Shown: positions 33,701 to 41,951, numbered from the stretch's first letter. The stretch is DNA of 64,000 nt from Verrucomicrobiota bacterium (GCA_014860005.1 JACZKP010000065.1:62001-126000), one strand, 5' to 3'. Notes: generated by a model not told the origin, from the sequence alone. Numbers and translations: made by a program.

Positions 33701-36083
33701 CGTCCGGGTTCCAGAACCACTCGATTTCGTTTGTCTGCCCTGACGCGCGCCGGGGATTCGAACCGTGCATCAGGCAAACCAATTCCACGAAGGAGCCATC
33801 CGGCAGTTGAGCGGCGAAATCCGTTTTCGGTGCAAGGCCGGATTCGGCCAGATTGTCACGCACCAGCTTGTAACGAATCTTCACGCCTGGAAGTTTATTG
33901 ACCGTGCCCGGGGCATAACGATCTTCCATCATTTGCACGATGCCGATGCCGCCCTCCCGGGTTTTGAAACCAAACGTCATGTGAATGCGATTGCCCTCAA
34001 ACGAATCCGTCGCTGGCGCCTGGGCAGCGATTCTTTGGTGAAGTTTGTCCGGCGAAAGAGTATCCCAATCTTCCTTTTCTAATTTCACCAGCATCAGGTC
34101 CTTGCTCATGAGAGCATGATTGCCGTTGACCGCATCAATCCCGTGCTCGCGCATCCACGGCCCCGCTTCGTTGCCATTGAACCAGTCGTAACGCGCTTGG
34201 TCCCGATCTCCGACCGGGTGCGGCAAAGGCAAATGCCTCCGCGTGCCGGTATCGAAATCAATCCCACTTTCGACGACCAGTTCGATGACCGGGCCGAAAG
34301 AAGCTGCGGTGGATTCAACGAGAGATGGCGAATTCACCGAACGCATCTCTTTCAGGCGTTCTTGAATTTCCATCGTCGCGCCTTCCTTATGGCGGTGGCT
34401 GGATTCCATCACTAAAATGGCGATGACGCCGAAGCTGAAAAGCGCGAGGAGCGTTGCATAAGCGAATCGCTTTTTTAATCCGCAGAGAAGCGCCAGAACC
34501 AACGCCAAACTTCCGGGGATCAGTGGAGTCGCGTAGCGCCAACCGGTTAATTGCATCCACAGAATTGTCCCGATTATTCCTGTAAAAAACCAGCCGAGCG
34601 CAATGTATTGAAGCGGTGTTTTCGGTGTGGATAGTTTTGCGTTTTCGGCACGTTTTTGCTTTGCCTCAAACGCCTCGCGTACTTCTTTTTTGCTCAACAC
34701 AATTAAAGACCAGATGCCGAAGACAATTCCGAAAAGAATGATCGGCGGAAAATACATGAACGGTAAGAGCGCCAGAATGCTGGCGGTAACCGCCAGCCGG
34801 TAGTTGCGCAATCGGAGCATTCGTTGAGCGCAAACAATTACGAACACACCGAAAAAGCTGCCGAGTAGCGACAACATCGAAATAATTCGGGCGCTTTGCG
34901 GCGGTTGTGAGATGACCTGTACTAATCCGATTACGATCAGCAACAAGCTTGATGCTCCATAAATTGTTAATCCGATGGCGGGCGCTTTCAGTCGGCTGCG
35001 TGCTTCGTTAACCAATTTCTCATTGGGTTGTGAACGCTTTGGCGCTTCAGACGGTGGCGACGCGGATTCTGATGCGGCGATGTTCTCAACCTGCGTTTTA
35101 AACACGCTGGCTTGCTGGTAGCGCAACTCCGGTTTGTTTTCCAAAGCGCGCAAAACCACTTCATCAAGGCGCACATCAATGTGGACTGTTTTGGAAGGCG
35201 CTTCGATCTGCTTTCCCGGTAGTTCGCCCGTGAGCATCTGGTAAAAGACAACACCCAGCGCGTAGATGTCGGCGCGATGATCAACTTCGAGCGGTTTGTC
35301 TCTTTGCTCCGGCGCCATGTATTGCGGCGTGCCCATCACCTTGCCCGCGTCGGTCAGCGCTTGGAGTTCCGGCTTTAGCCGGTCCGCCGCCGCGCCCGAA
35401 CCGCCTGAAGGCGGGACTCCAAACGAACTCTCCGCCCCCACAATTTTCGCCAATCCAAAATCGGCCACTTTCACGCGACCACGCCGGTCCATCAGAATGT
35501 TTTCCGGTTTGATGTCGCGGTGGACGATGCCTTGGTCATGCGCGAATTGCAGTGCGTCGCAGATTTGTGGAACGATGGCGAGCGCTTCGTGGGGAGAAAT
35601 GCGACTGCCTTGCAGGAGTTGTCGCAGATTCACGCCATCCACGTATTCCATCAGAAAAAAGAACAAACCATCGGCGCGCCCGAATTCAAACAGCGTGACG
35701 ATGTTTGGGTGGTGCAACTTGGCCAGCGCTTTGGCCTCCCGCGTGAAACGTTCTGCAAATCCGGGATCATCGCCGATTCCCGGCGGAAGGATTTTCAGCG
35801 CGACAATGCGGTCGAGTTCTTTTTGGCGCGCCCTGTAAACGGCCCCCATGCCGCCGCGTCCGAGCAGTTCAAGAATTTCGAGTTGCGGGAATTTGTCGGC
35901 GAGTTCTTCGGGCGTTGGCGCTGTCTTAAGAACCTTTGTCCCGTGCGGGCCTTCTTCGCCGGTGAATTCGGTTTGCGTCGCCAGGTTCATCGCCATGACG
36001 CAGCGAGGGCAGAGGCCGGCCTTGGCGCTCGCCGGAAGCGGTGCGCCACATTGCGGGCAGCTTTGCGGAGTCGTTGTGCTCAT
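30720..36083 (-). CDS. Giant membrane Ser/Thr protein kinase (kinase 2) with repeated C-terminal modules
   Basis: The protein has 1787 residues. The zinc ribbon is C9, C12, C25, C28. The kinase domain spans about 70-340, with GRGGMGAVY, Lys 97, H188-R-D190 and DFG 208-210. An extra segment of about 24 residues (218-241) sits between DFG and APE and corresponds to a DNA repeat. Seven hydrophobic segments follow (about 375-590), so the remaining 1200 residues should be extracytoplasmic. They hold three copies of the FGPV-to-RYKLV module (about 610-760, 1045-1210 and the extreme C-terminus). A GDFKLTLTNGVSFEVVAICR-type module runs to VIERARWERGEI, with a partial relative earlier (DFAAQLPDGSFVELVCLMHG). 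It lies 40 bases after sigma B, so the two are probably co-transcribed. Ligand and substrates are unknown. Confidence 0.9.
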   Translation of the reverse strand: MSTTTPQSCPQCGAPLPASAKAGLCPRCVMAMNLATQTEFTGEEGPHGTKVLKTAPTPEELADKFPQLEILELLGRGGMGAVYRARQKELDRIVALKILPPGIGDDPGFAERFTREAKALAKLHHPNIVTLFEFGRADGLFFFLMEYVDGVNLRQLLQGSRISPHEALAIVPQICDALQFAHDQGIVHRDIKPENILMDRRGRVKVADFGLAKIVGAESSFGVPPSGGSGAAADRLKPELQALTDAGKVMGTPQYMAPEQRDKPLEVDHRADIYALGVVFYQMLTGELPGKQIEAPSKTVHIDVRLDEVVLRALENKPELRYQQASVFKTQVENIAASESASPPSEAPKRSQPNEKLVNEARSRLKAPAIGLTIYGASSLLLIVIGLVQVISQPPQSARIISMLSLLGSFFGVFVIVCAQRMLRLRNYRLAVTASILALLPFMYFPPIILFGIVFGIWSLIVLSKKEVREAFEAKQKRAENAKLSTPKTPLQYIALGWFFTGIIGTILWMQLTGWRYATPLIPGSLALVLALLCGLKKRFAYATLLALFSFGVIAILVMESSHRHKEGATMEIQERLKEMRSVNSPSLVESTAASFGPVIELVVESGIDFDTGTRRHLPLPHPVGDRDQARYDWFNGNEAGPWMREHGIDAVNGNHALMSKDLMLVKLEKEDWDTLSPDKLHQRIAAQAPATDSFEGNRIHMTFGFKTREGGIGIVQMMEDRYAPGTVNKLPGVKIRYKLVRDNLAESGLAPKTDFAAQLPDGSFVELVCLMHGSNPRRASGQTNEIEWFWNPDGTPSEENIGWSFGASTLSSTRDPSLDYRKFVARWGGPNANNAHLMGWQLDENPPDSADGQFTVTPKGESAENWIGLVQGFPQDKKTATIRFALASGPYLDGPKPNFGWSSSDKTPYGSFSIGQIFDHNGNAAVTLTHNLKGCDYRLRTHIPEPSEPKSTLGGFIWEWKQEFRRGKQFQPVYGRIVKGGAFSQTFEFPGIPAKEAMATLPRIDFEVRPVQWVEFQNVALNPGEQTRAHIRVNDAAAPATDVVTFGPVMDRVLPDPDNGTGKSNRETLNLRTGEQTSILDGAPKESGGRLGALVASEGDLIAEYDDFVSGRWAFVTAGLKLSDFLTRQWETATPEDVGKALKQPSALQRVEHSGATIYYLPDGLLPLTFAFESRTGERGLLQIPGFTDNPRTVTIRYKLVQTAGSTSVNPGDFKLTLTNGVSFEVVAICRNPRGTNLWWKPDGTRFPTPPFEIMQLPELEPTRGPTVTINPTNEFLIYVQRQWPEDWPKDVARAVGMDWSPRPSDIGFFPPTIRDLESGKKASAHLICFDQVPGSVNYLVKVARGPWEAIAVYDGKQTRELVNGVMVVCSTPAIPEKRDDHQFEVMHNVDREVYSMRLIAKFLNGKTSEVDFHPGPVRGNPSKGSAIIHPGDFNPADVMEYVIERARWERGEIKGISLKANVGHLQRLIESYLDKSGQNVPAPHTLQSSTLDLTASQRIAIVEEAHRAFRRLADTPQNQRLNDDISEKFWGETIRSLKPVRVVNDRVNIKIVLHESGGIESGFYVNLPVSSYAPQTEEFLEFVPLSQPDDKTFGEVYRYKLNTTPKITVFSPVVERTLQSPSTARTNAFIDFDTAKVLTPPATLDVQEPWKADVYSNIWNWAASNGVDAVADTSQEVRGLRWFGVSVTRVPDSEWVNGTAQSIEIAVNSREAQSAFHNIKFPSPADDRLQAVISANTLSTDSSGSRTYAFRTREGNPGLLQFRSYTDAPGGSVTIRYKLVRSTAP
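35361..35432. repeat. Palindromic repeat inserted in the kinase 2 activation loop
   Basis: This in-frame segment of about 72 bases contains two small palindromes: CCGGCTTTAGCCGG at 35370-35383 and CCGCCTGAAGGCGG at 35401-35414. It encodes the peptide FGVPPSGG...DRLKPELQ, a translation pattern I associate with a dispersed element in Verrucomicrobiota genomes. Kinase 1 has no counterpart at this position. The boundaries are estimated by comparison with kinase 1. Confidence 0.6.
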
Positions 36084-36123
36084 ACCTGTTCCTTCGCAAT
36101 CCGCCGGCGGTTGTTACAAACTT

Positions 36124-36867
36124 TCATGTCCGGGCAAGTGCCCGGGCCAGATGGCGCAATTCCGCTTCGACATCCGCGGTCGCGGACAGGGTCTGGGCGA
36201 TTTCCTCCCGGTATATTTCGCGAAAGCGCTTTCGCAACCGATGCACGGCCACGCGGGCGGCGCCTTCACAGGAGCCAATGCGCTCTGCGACTGACGCGTA
36301 ATCAATTGTTCCGTGAACAGCCATCAGGCAGTCCTTTAACGTGTCGAACTCATTCGCTTTTCCCACCGCCGCAAATTCGTGCTCCAGCCGCTCCAATGTG
36401 AGGTCGTGCAACGTGATCGCCCATTGTTGATCGTAGGCTTCATCAGGCTGAAGCCGGGATTCAGACTCGGCAGCATAGCGGCTTTCGGCAAACGCAGTAT
36501 CCATCTGCACATGAAGATGACCGCCACCACGACGCTGTGAGGAGACGCGACGCCATTCGCTGACCATAAATTTCTTCAGCACCACAATCAGAAACGTCCG
36601 CAACCGGCCTTTCTCGCGATCAGCGGTATCGAGCCAGCGTTTTTCCAGCAGGCGGCAGAAAAATGCCTGCGTGAGATCCTGCGCGTCGTGCGATGAATGA
36701 CCGGAACGACGCACATACGCGTAGAGCGGATACCAATAAGCGCGGCAGATTGTTTCCAGCGCCGCGGCGGAAGCGGCGGATGTTTCGCGTTTGGCGGCAA
36801 GCACCACGGACCAGCGTGTTTGTGGAAACGCCTGCGGCTGCGCGTGGGATGTGATTTGACCGGTCAT
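36124..36867 (-). CDS. ECF-type sigma factor of the kinase-linked group (sigma B)
   Basis: The protein has 247 residues. Region 2 contains TRWSVVLAAKRETSAASAAA and YWYPLYAYVRRSGHSSHDAQDLTQAFFCRLLEK. Region 4 contains IDYASVAERIGSCEGAARVAVHRLRKRFREIY. The terminal helix carries REEIAQTLSATADVEAELRH, matching the paralogues at 29877, 40115 and 56596. No anti-sigma gene is present. It lies 40 bases upstream of kinase 2 on the same strand, the tightest sigma/kinase pairing in the window, which suggests one transcript and control of the sigma factor by the kinase or of both genes by the sigma factor. Confidence 0.92.
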   Translation of the reverse strand: MTGQITSHAQPQAFPQTRWSVVLAAKRETSAASAAALETICRAYWYPLYAYVRRSGHSSHDAQDLTQAFFCRLLEKRWLDTADREKGRLRTFLIVVLKKFMVSEWRRVSSQRRGGGHLHVQMDTAFAESRYAAESESRLQPDEAYDQQWAITLHDLTLERLEHEFAAVGKANEFDTLKDCLMAVHGTIDYASVAERIGSCEGAARVAVHRLRKRFREIYREEIAQTLSATADVEAELRHLARALART

Positions 36868-37008
36868 GAACGTCGTCCCCTCAGATTAGCAAACCGTCGT
36901 CCATTGTTACAGCAAAGCTTCCGGGGGGGCGCCTGCTGCGGGTCCGCTACGGGGATCAGGGCCTTGGTTTCAGCGCGACGTATTTGATTTCGCCGCTCAC
37001 GCAGAGGT

Positions 37009-40000
37009 TCAACGGGAGGTTTGAATTTCGGTGTTCGTTGTCGTCGTGCGGGGTTCTTGCACCAGCTTGTAGCGAAGCTTCACACCACGCGGGTACTTAA
37101 TCATTCCGGTGATTTGTAGGAGACCAATGGCTCCGCTCCCCGTCTGGAGAGCAAAGACCAACGGCTTGTCGAGTCGGTCATTGATCGCATGGAACGGCCA
37201 GCCGTCTTCCGTTTCCATCACGACGGCATCAAGAGCGCGGCGCAATGCTTCGGGTGTCGCGTCATCCCATTGCCACTCGGACAGGCGGGCCAGCTTGAGG
37301 TTCGGCCCGACCAGATTCCACTTGAAGCCGCCTTTGTTAACCACCAGGAGGTCAATGTCGTGATCGGCGGTCCATTGTTTCCGCAGGTCATCACTCGAAA
37401 GCTCCCCGGCCATGGCCGTCAACAAATTGCCACTCTCAAAGTCCAACCCTTGAAATCCGCTTTTCGCATCGCTTCCCTTCACCACCCGCTCGTTTACCGG
37501 GCCGAAAACAGCAGTGAACGCGGAACCACTGGTGGGGGTATCATTTCCTCCCGGTTCAATGGGTTGGAACACCTCTCCCGTAGTGTCCACGGAGAAGCGC
37601 AACGACTCGAAGAGGCCCTCACCGCGGACCATCCAAAGACCATTCGCTTGCGGTTCGAGGTGAATTGCCGCACGGGGTGGCGGCTCTTCCGTGAGTCCGT
37701 TTTTCCAAATCCTTCCAAACCGGCACTCGGCGCGCTTCATGTCAGGAGTGACGCTCACGGATAGACTTTCTGGCTTCCAGCCGCCTTCCCCCATCCGCTG
37801 CAGAATCTCGCGGCGCAATTTGTCCTCGACGCGGACCACCGCCTGAGCACTGACCTGTTGTTGCCTCGCCGGATCAGGTTGTTTCCTCGCCAGTAACCAA
37901 TAGCCGACCGGCAAGGCGAGCACGAGCAACCCCACCCCGGCTATAGCTGCAACAATCGCTACAACAATCTTCCATTCCCCTCTGCCGCGGGACGGTGATG
38001 CCGCAGTCGGCGGCGGCACAGAGGATGGGTCGCCGGCGACGGGTTTGTTGGCCGCTCGCCACACCGCCCTAATAATCAACCAGCTTACGACCACGCAGCT
38101 CGTCACCATCAGTCCCACGACGAGGATGGAAAACCATGCGCGGCCCGACTGTGGAATCCATTCCGAGGCAACCTGGTCGGCCAGCCAGCTCCATCCTGCA
38201 ACCAGCCCACCATTCAGCGCCAACAGCGGAAACAGCAACACGTCAAACACCGCCAACCCCAGCCCGTACAGCCGGCCCCGCGAGTGGCGGATTTGCGAGA
38301 TCGCAACCGCGCCCAGAATCGTCGTGCCGAACGGCGCAGTCAGACCGAGCGGCAACAGGCTGAAGCTCAACAGCACCTGCCACCACGGCGGGCCGGGTGG
38401 TGGCTCAAGGAGACGCGGCGCGACCGGCACGCTTGCCTGGACGGTGAAAAACAAGATTGCCGCGATGAAAAACAAGGATGCCCACCCCATCCCGACAATC
38501 GCCGTGCGCGAGAAATGCGGCTTCCTTTCCGTTTCTGAATCTTTCCCCGTCTTCCCGCGCCGCAGGTTGCGCGAACTGAAATTCGGTTCGGGAAACCACG
38601 GCGACGGAAACGGCCAGAGGCCCGCGAGCGAAAGCACGCATATAGCCAGACCAACGACGCAGATCACAACCAGAAATCCCCTGAAAGGCCCCGCCCTGTG
38701 GAACATTTCCTCGACGACCGCGATCATAAACAGGAAGAAGACCGTGCCAGCGAATGCAATCATCGCCTCTTTGGCGTTGGAACTTGCGGCGAGCACAGCC
38801 TGCGGGCGTGCTGCTTCGGATGGAGCGGACTGACGTCCGCGGCTGCCGGAGGACGGCGTCGTCGCAATCGTTTCCACGTCGGTCTTGACCTGGCTGGCCT
38901 TCTGGTAACGGCGGTCCGGTTCCTTCTCCAGCGCGTGCAAGACAACTTCATCCAACCGCACGTCCACCTGAACTTTTTTTGACGGTGGTTGGAATTTGCC
39001 CAGCGGTAGTTCGCCCGTGAGCATTTCGTAGAACACCACGCCCAGCGAATAAATGTCCGCACGATGATCCACCGTCGCGGGTTTTTCCACCTGCTCGGGC
39101 GCCATGTAATGCGGCGTGCCGAGGATGTGATCCTGGGTAAGGCCCGCGCCCCTCTCCCCGGCCCTCTCCCCATCCGATGGGGAGAGGGTGTCCGCAGGCC
39201 GGGAGAGGGGATTGATGATTTTCGCGATGCCGAAGTCGGCTATCTTCACGCGGCCCTGCTTATCGAGCAGCACGTTTTCTGGTTTGATGTCGCGATGCAC
39301 GACGCCCTGTTCGTGCGCGAACTGGAGCGCCTCGCAAATTGGCGGCACGATGGCCAGCGCCGCCTCCGGTTTCATCCGGCCTTCGCGCAACAACTGCCGC
39401 AGCGTCATGCCGTCCACGTATTCCATCAGCAGAAAGAACATCCCGTCCGCCTCGCCAAAATCATGCACGGTGACGATGTTCGGGTGACTCAATCGCGCCA
39501 GTGCCTGAGCTTCGCGCAGGAATCGTTCAGCGAACTTCGGGTCCGCGCCTTTCTCCGGAGCCAGAATCTTCAGGGCAACGAGCCGGTTTAATTTCGGTTG
39601 ACGCGCCTTGTAAACAACGCCCATCCCGCCATGGCCGAGGCATCCCAGGATTTCCAGATGGGGAAATCGTTTCGCGACTTCCGCTTCCGGCGGCGGGACG
39701 ATCTTTGTGCCGTGCGGACCGAACTCGCCAGTCGCTTCAGTTTGCGTGTCGAGGCCCACGCCCAAGACGCAGCGCGGGCAAAGTCCTTGTGGCGAGTTCG
39801 GCGGCAGCGTCGCACCGCAGCGGGGGCAGGCAGCGGAGGTTGGCGGCGGCGTTTGTTGCGGACGGATCGAATTGGCTGGCGGGGAAGTTGGTTTGCGGCG
39901 CACCAGCCAGACCACCAGCAGGACCAGCCCGACCGCCAGCCCCGCCATGGCCAGCAGCACGATCAGGATCACAATGATTTCCGGCCAACCCAGCATTCCA

Positions 40001-40017
40001 AACATCACATTGTTCAT
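37009..40017 (-). CDS. Membrane Ser/Thr protein kinase (kinase 3)
   Basis: 1002 residues from ATG 40017; a longer frame to 40197 would overlap the sigma gene and lacks coding character. Unlike its paralogues it starts with a membrane segment (residues 13-40), then the zinc ribbon C64, C67, C80, C83. The kinase domain spans about 120-370: GHGGMGVVY, Lys 150, H241-R-D243, DFG 261-263. About 25 extra residues (269-293) in the activation loop derive from a palindromic repeat. Several membrane segments follow (about 480-770), then one FGPV-to-RYKLV module at the C-terminus (about 860-990). That C-terminus is much shorter than in kinases 1 and 2. It lies 97 bases after sigma C. Catalytic residues are intact; whether the altered loop still allows activation is unknown. 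Confidence 0.9.
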   Translation of the reverse strand: MNNVMFGMLGWPEIIVILIVLLAMAGLAVGLVLLVVWLVRRKPTSPPANSIRPQQTPPPTSAACPRCGATLPPNSPQGLCPRCVLGVGLDTQTEATGEFGPHGTKIVPPPEAEVAKRFPHLEILGCLGHGGMGVVYKARQPKLNRLVALKILAPEKGADPKFAERFLREAQALARLSHPNIVTVHDFGEADGMFFLLMEYVDGMTLRQLLREGRMKPEAALAIVPPICEALQFAHEQGVVHRDIKPENVLLDKQGRVKIADFGIAKIINPLSRPADTLSPSDGERAGERGAGLTQDHILGTPHYMAPEQVEKPATVDHRADIYSLGVVFYEMLTGELPLGKFQPPSKKVQVDVRLDEVVLHALEKEPDRRYQKASQVKTDVETIATTPSSGSRGRQSAPSEAARPQAVLAASSNAKEAMIAFAGTVFFLFMIAVVEEMFHRAGPFRGFLVVICVVGLAICVLSLAGLWPFPSPWFPEPNFSSRNLRRGKTGKDSETERKPHFSRTAIVGMGWASLFFIAAILFFTVQASVPVAPRLLEPPPGPPWWQVLLSFSLLPLGLTAPFGTTILGAVAISQIRHSRGRLYGLGLAVFDVLLFPLLALNGGLVAGWSWLADQVASEWIPQSGRAWFSILVVGLMVTSCVVVSWLIIRAVWRAANKPVAGDPSSVPPPTAASPSRGRGEWKIVVAIVAAIAGVGLLVLALPVGYWLLARKQPDPARQQQVSAQAVVRVEDKLRREILQRMGEGGWKPESLSVSVTPDMKRAECRFGRIWKNGLTEEPPPRAAIHLEPQANGLWMVRGEGLFESLRFSVDTTGEVFQPIEPGGNDTPTSGSAFTAVFGPVNERVVKGSDAKSGFQGLDFESGNLLTAMAGELSSDDLRKQWTADHDIDLLVVNKGGFKWNLVGPNLKLARLSEWQWDDATPEALRRALDAVVMETEDGWPFHAINDRLDKPLVFALQTGSGAIGLLQITGMIKYPRGVKLRYKLVQEPRTTTTNTEIQTSR
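39149..39210. repeat. Nested palindrome inserted in the kinase 3 activation loop
   Basis: An inner perfect stem of 12 bp (CCCTCTCCCCAT at 39162-39173, loop CCG, ATGGGGAGAGGG at 39177-39188) is nested inside an outer stem (CCCCTCTCCCCGGC at 39149-39162 with GCCGGGAGAGGGG at 39198-39210, one bulged base). It is translated in frame as part of the kinase. The CCCTCTCCC core matches the cluster at 29320-29690. Confidence 0.85.
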
Positions 40018-40114
40018 ATACCGGTTACTAACGGAATTGAATCCCAAGGTTACCGGACGTTGCCGAGATACTTGAGTTCGGCACTTCGACGGCAGCGACC
40101 AGGGCGATTCCACC

Positions 40115-40888
40115 TCACCCGCTGAGGGCGCTGAAAAGGTGGCGCAGTTCTTCCTCTGCTTCGACCGGTCCCGCCACGGTGTTCGCGATTTCCTCACGCA
40201 GTAATCCCCGGTAACGCTGCCGCAGCCGGTGCGCGGCCACCTTCACCGCGCCTTCGCTCAAGCTTAACTGCGCACCCAGATCCCGATACGGAATCTCCGC
40301 CCGCCCGCCGGCAAGCGTGTCCTTGAGGCCCAGAAACAGTTCATCGCGACCAGCGTCCGTGTATTCCCGTCGTAACTTCCCCAGCACAACGTCGAGCAGT
40401 GCCAGCGCCCACTGCCGGTCGAAGGCGCAATCCGGGGTGTCGCCGGGTGCGACCGGTTCAATGATACGAGTTTCCGCCGTATCGAATTCGAGCGGGAAGT
40501 GTTGCACTCCACCGCCCCGTTTCTGGGCGCGGGCCTTCTCCCATTCGTTGGCCAGGAAATTCTTGAGCGAAGCGAGCAGGAAGGAGCGAAAGCGGCCGCG
40601 CTCCGGATCGGCTTTCGCGACGGTGTTCTGCGCCAGCAACCGCGCGTAAAACTCCTGCGTGAGGTCTTCGGCCTCTTCGCGCGAATAGCCGGCCCGACGC
40701 ACATAGGCGTAGAGCGGATGCCAGTAATGGCGGCAAAGTTGTTCCAGTGCCGACCGTGCGTGAGTCGTGTCGCTGCGCCCCGCGGCCAGCACTGCCGACC
40801 ATTGCGTGGTGACAAACACAGCCCCGCGCGGCGGTTCATCTCCGGCCGGATCAGTACCTGGCAGAACCGGGTGGGAGGAAGTGTTCAC
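40115..40888 (-). CDS. ECF-type sigma factor of the kinase-linked group (sigma C)
   Basis: The protein has 257 residues. AVFVTTQWSAVLAAGRSDTT and YWHPLYAYVRRAGYSREEAEDLTQEFYARLL are region 2. IPYRDLGAQLSLSEGAVKVAAHRLRQRYRGLL is region 4. The C-terminal helix LREEIANTVAGPVEAEEELRHLF is shared with sigma A and the island-flanking sigma D. It lies 97 bases upstream of kinase 3 in the same orientation. There is no anti-sigma gene. The TRIIEPVAPGDTPDCAFDRQWALALL linker between regions 2 and 4 is conserved among the paralogues (a Trp-Ala-Leu core). Confidence 0.92.
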   Translation of the reverse strand: MNTSSHPVLPGTDPAGDEPPRGAVFVTTQWSAVLAAGRSDTTHARSALEQLCRHYWHPLYAYVRRAGYSREEAEDLTQEFYARLLAQNTVAKADPERGRFRSFLLASLKNFLANEWEKARAQKRGGGVQHFPLEFDTAETRIIEPVAPGDTPDCAFDRQWALALLDVVLGKLRREYTDAGRDELFLGLKDTLAGGRAEIPYRDLGAQLSLSEGAVKVAAHRLRQRYRGLLREEIANTVAGPVEAEEELRHLFSALSG

Positions 40889-40978
40889 CTCGCGAGCGTA
40901 ACGCCGCGATTTTGAAACGCAAGCCAGTGGCTGCTCGCCGGCGCAAACCGGACCGATTGCGCAAGGACCGCGTGCGTG

Positions 40979-41874
40979 TCAGCGCCGCGAACTGGCGCTT
41001 GGCGCTTTCAACCCTGCGACGCCTATCGGCAGGGCGAACAACTCGCGCACTTCCCCGTCAGTGAGCGGACGGTTGAACACGGCCACATCGTCCAGCCAGC
41101 CGACGCAACTGTAGCCCAGCGTCAGCGCGCTTTGCGTCACGTCCCAGTTGAAGTTCCCCAGCCAGCCGGTGAACTCGCCCTGCAACCGGCCGTCGAGATA
41201 CAGTTTTCCCCACGCGTCTTTTTGACCAGAGTTGAGGTTGCCAAAACAGAACGCGACGTGCGTCCAGCGGTCGCGACGGAATGGCGGCTGATGCACCGCC
41301 ACCATCGGGCGTTCCGGCTCGGGAATGTTTTCCCAACCGCGGTTCTGCGGATTCCAGAAGCGTTTCACCGGCAGGATGGCGTAACGAAAATGCCGCGGCG
41401 TGTGGTCCTTGCTGAACTCGATGAACATGTTGCCTTCCTCCCAAGCCTGCCCCACGAATTGCAACGGATCGCAATAACCGGGCTCAAGGTCCTTATCCGG
41501 GTCGAGCCGCAGCCATAATGAAACCGCACCACTCCATTGGTTTGTTTGATAGCCAAGGTTCTTCTCACCGCGAAAGAAAACCGGGCGCGACTTCGTGTGA
41601 AAGCGCAACGCGTCCCCGAAACGGCCTTCGCCCTTGGCCAGCGTGACCAGATTGTCCTCGGGCAGGCCGGGTCGAGCTTCTTTGCGATTGCCGGTCGGCG
41701 CATTGTAGAGCACGGGATCACCCGCAGCTACATCGGCGTGGAGTCCTTTGTCGAACGAGGCGTGCAGCAGCAGGGCGTCACCGAGTTTTGAGGTGGACTC
41801 TGCCGCGAAGCCACCCAGCGAAGATCCAATAACCAACGCCAAAGCGACGAATCGAATGAAACGGGATAAAACAT
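40979..41874 (-). CDS. Exported LamG/concanavalin-A-like protein with an apparent 1-nt frameshift at its start
   Basis: About 298 residues of a jelly-roll lectin-like domain: DALLLHASFDKGLHADVAAG at the start, GRFGDALRF, WSGAVSLWLRLDPDKDL, WTHVAFCFG, GKLYLDGRLQGEFTG and GWLDDVAVFNRPLTDGEVREL at the end. These are the usual landmarks of LamG/Laminin_G_3 domains that bind glycans. The best start, ATG at 41874-41872, has a GGAGGT ribosome-binding site just upstream, but it is out of frame by one base with the signal peptide (LSRFIRFVALALVIG) that follows. One extra T in the T4 tract (complement of 41868-41871) would restore MFLSRFIRF. The alternative of a 390-residue protein starting at 42151 runs through a repeat element and looks non-coding. 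Confidence 0.75.
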
Positions 41875-41893
41875 GACCACCTCCACAGGAGCG

Positions 41894-41951
41894 CGGACAG
41901 CCTTGTCGGCGAGTCCCTGGCCTGATGGAAACACGCGGGCATGGCTGTCCG
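41894..41951. repeat. Inverted repeat upstream of the LamG-like gene
   Basis: CGGACAGCC at 41894-41902 pairs exactly with GGCTGTCCG at 41943-41951 across 40 bases; the sequence continues with further GTCC/GGAC motifs to about 42030. It looks like a dispersed palindromic element. Distances suggest it is outside the transcript's coding part. Confidence 0.5.

Noticed and set aside
33746..33762. A tRNA T-loop-like GGTTCGAATCCCC on the minus strand
   Set aside because: It lies inside the coding sequence of kinase 2 and no acceptor, D or anticodon stems can be formed around it.
40018..40197. A 60-codon N-terminal extension of kinase 3
   Set aside because: It overlaps the 3' end of the sigma C gene in another frame and lacks conserved residues, whereas ATG 40017 opens directly into a membrane segment.
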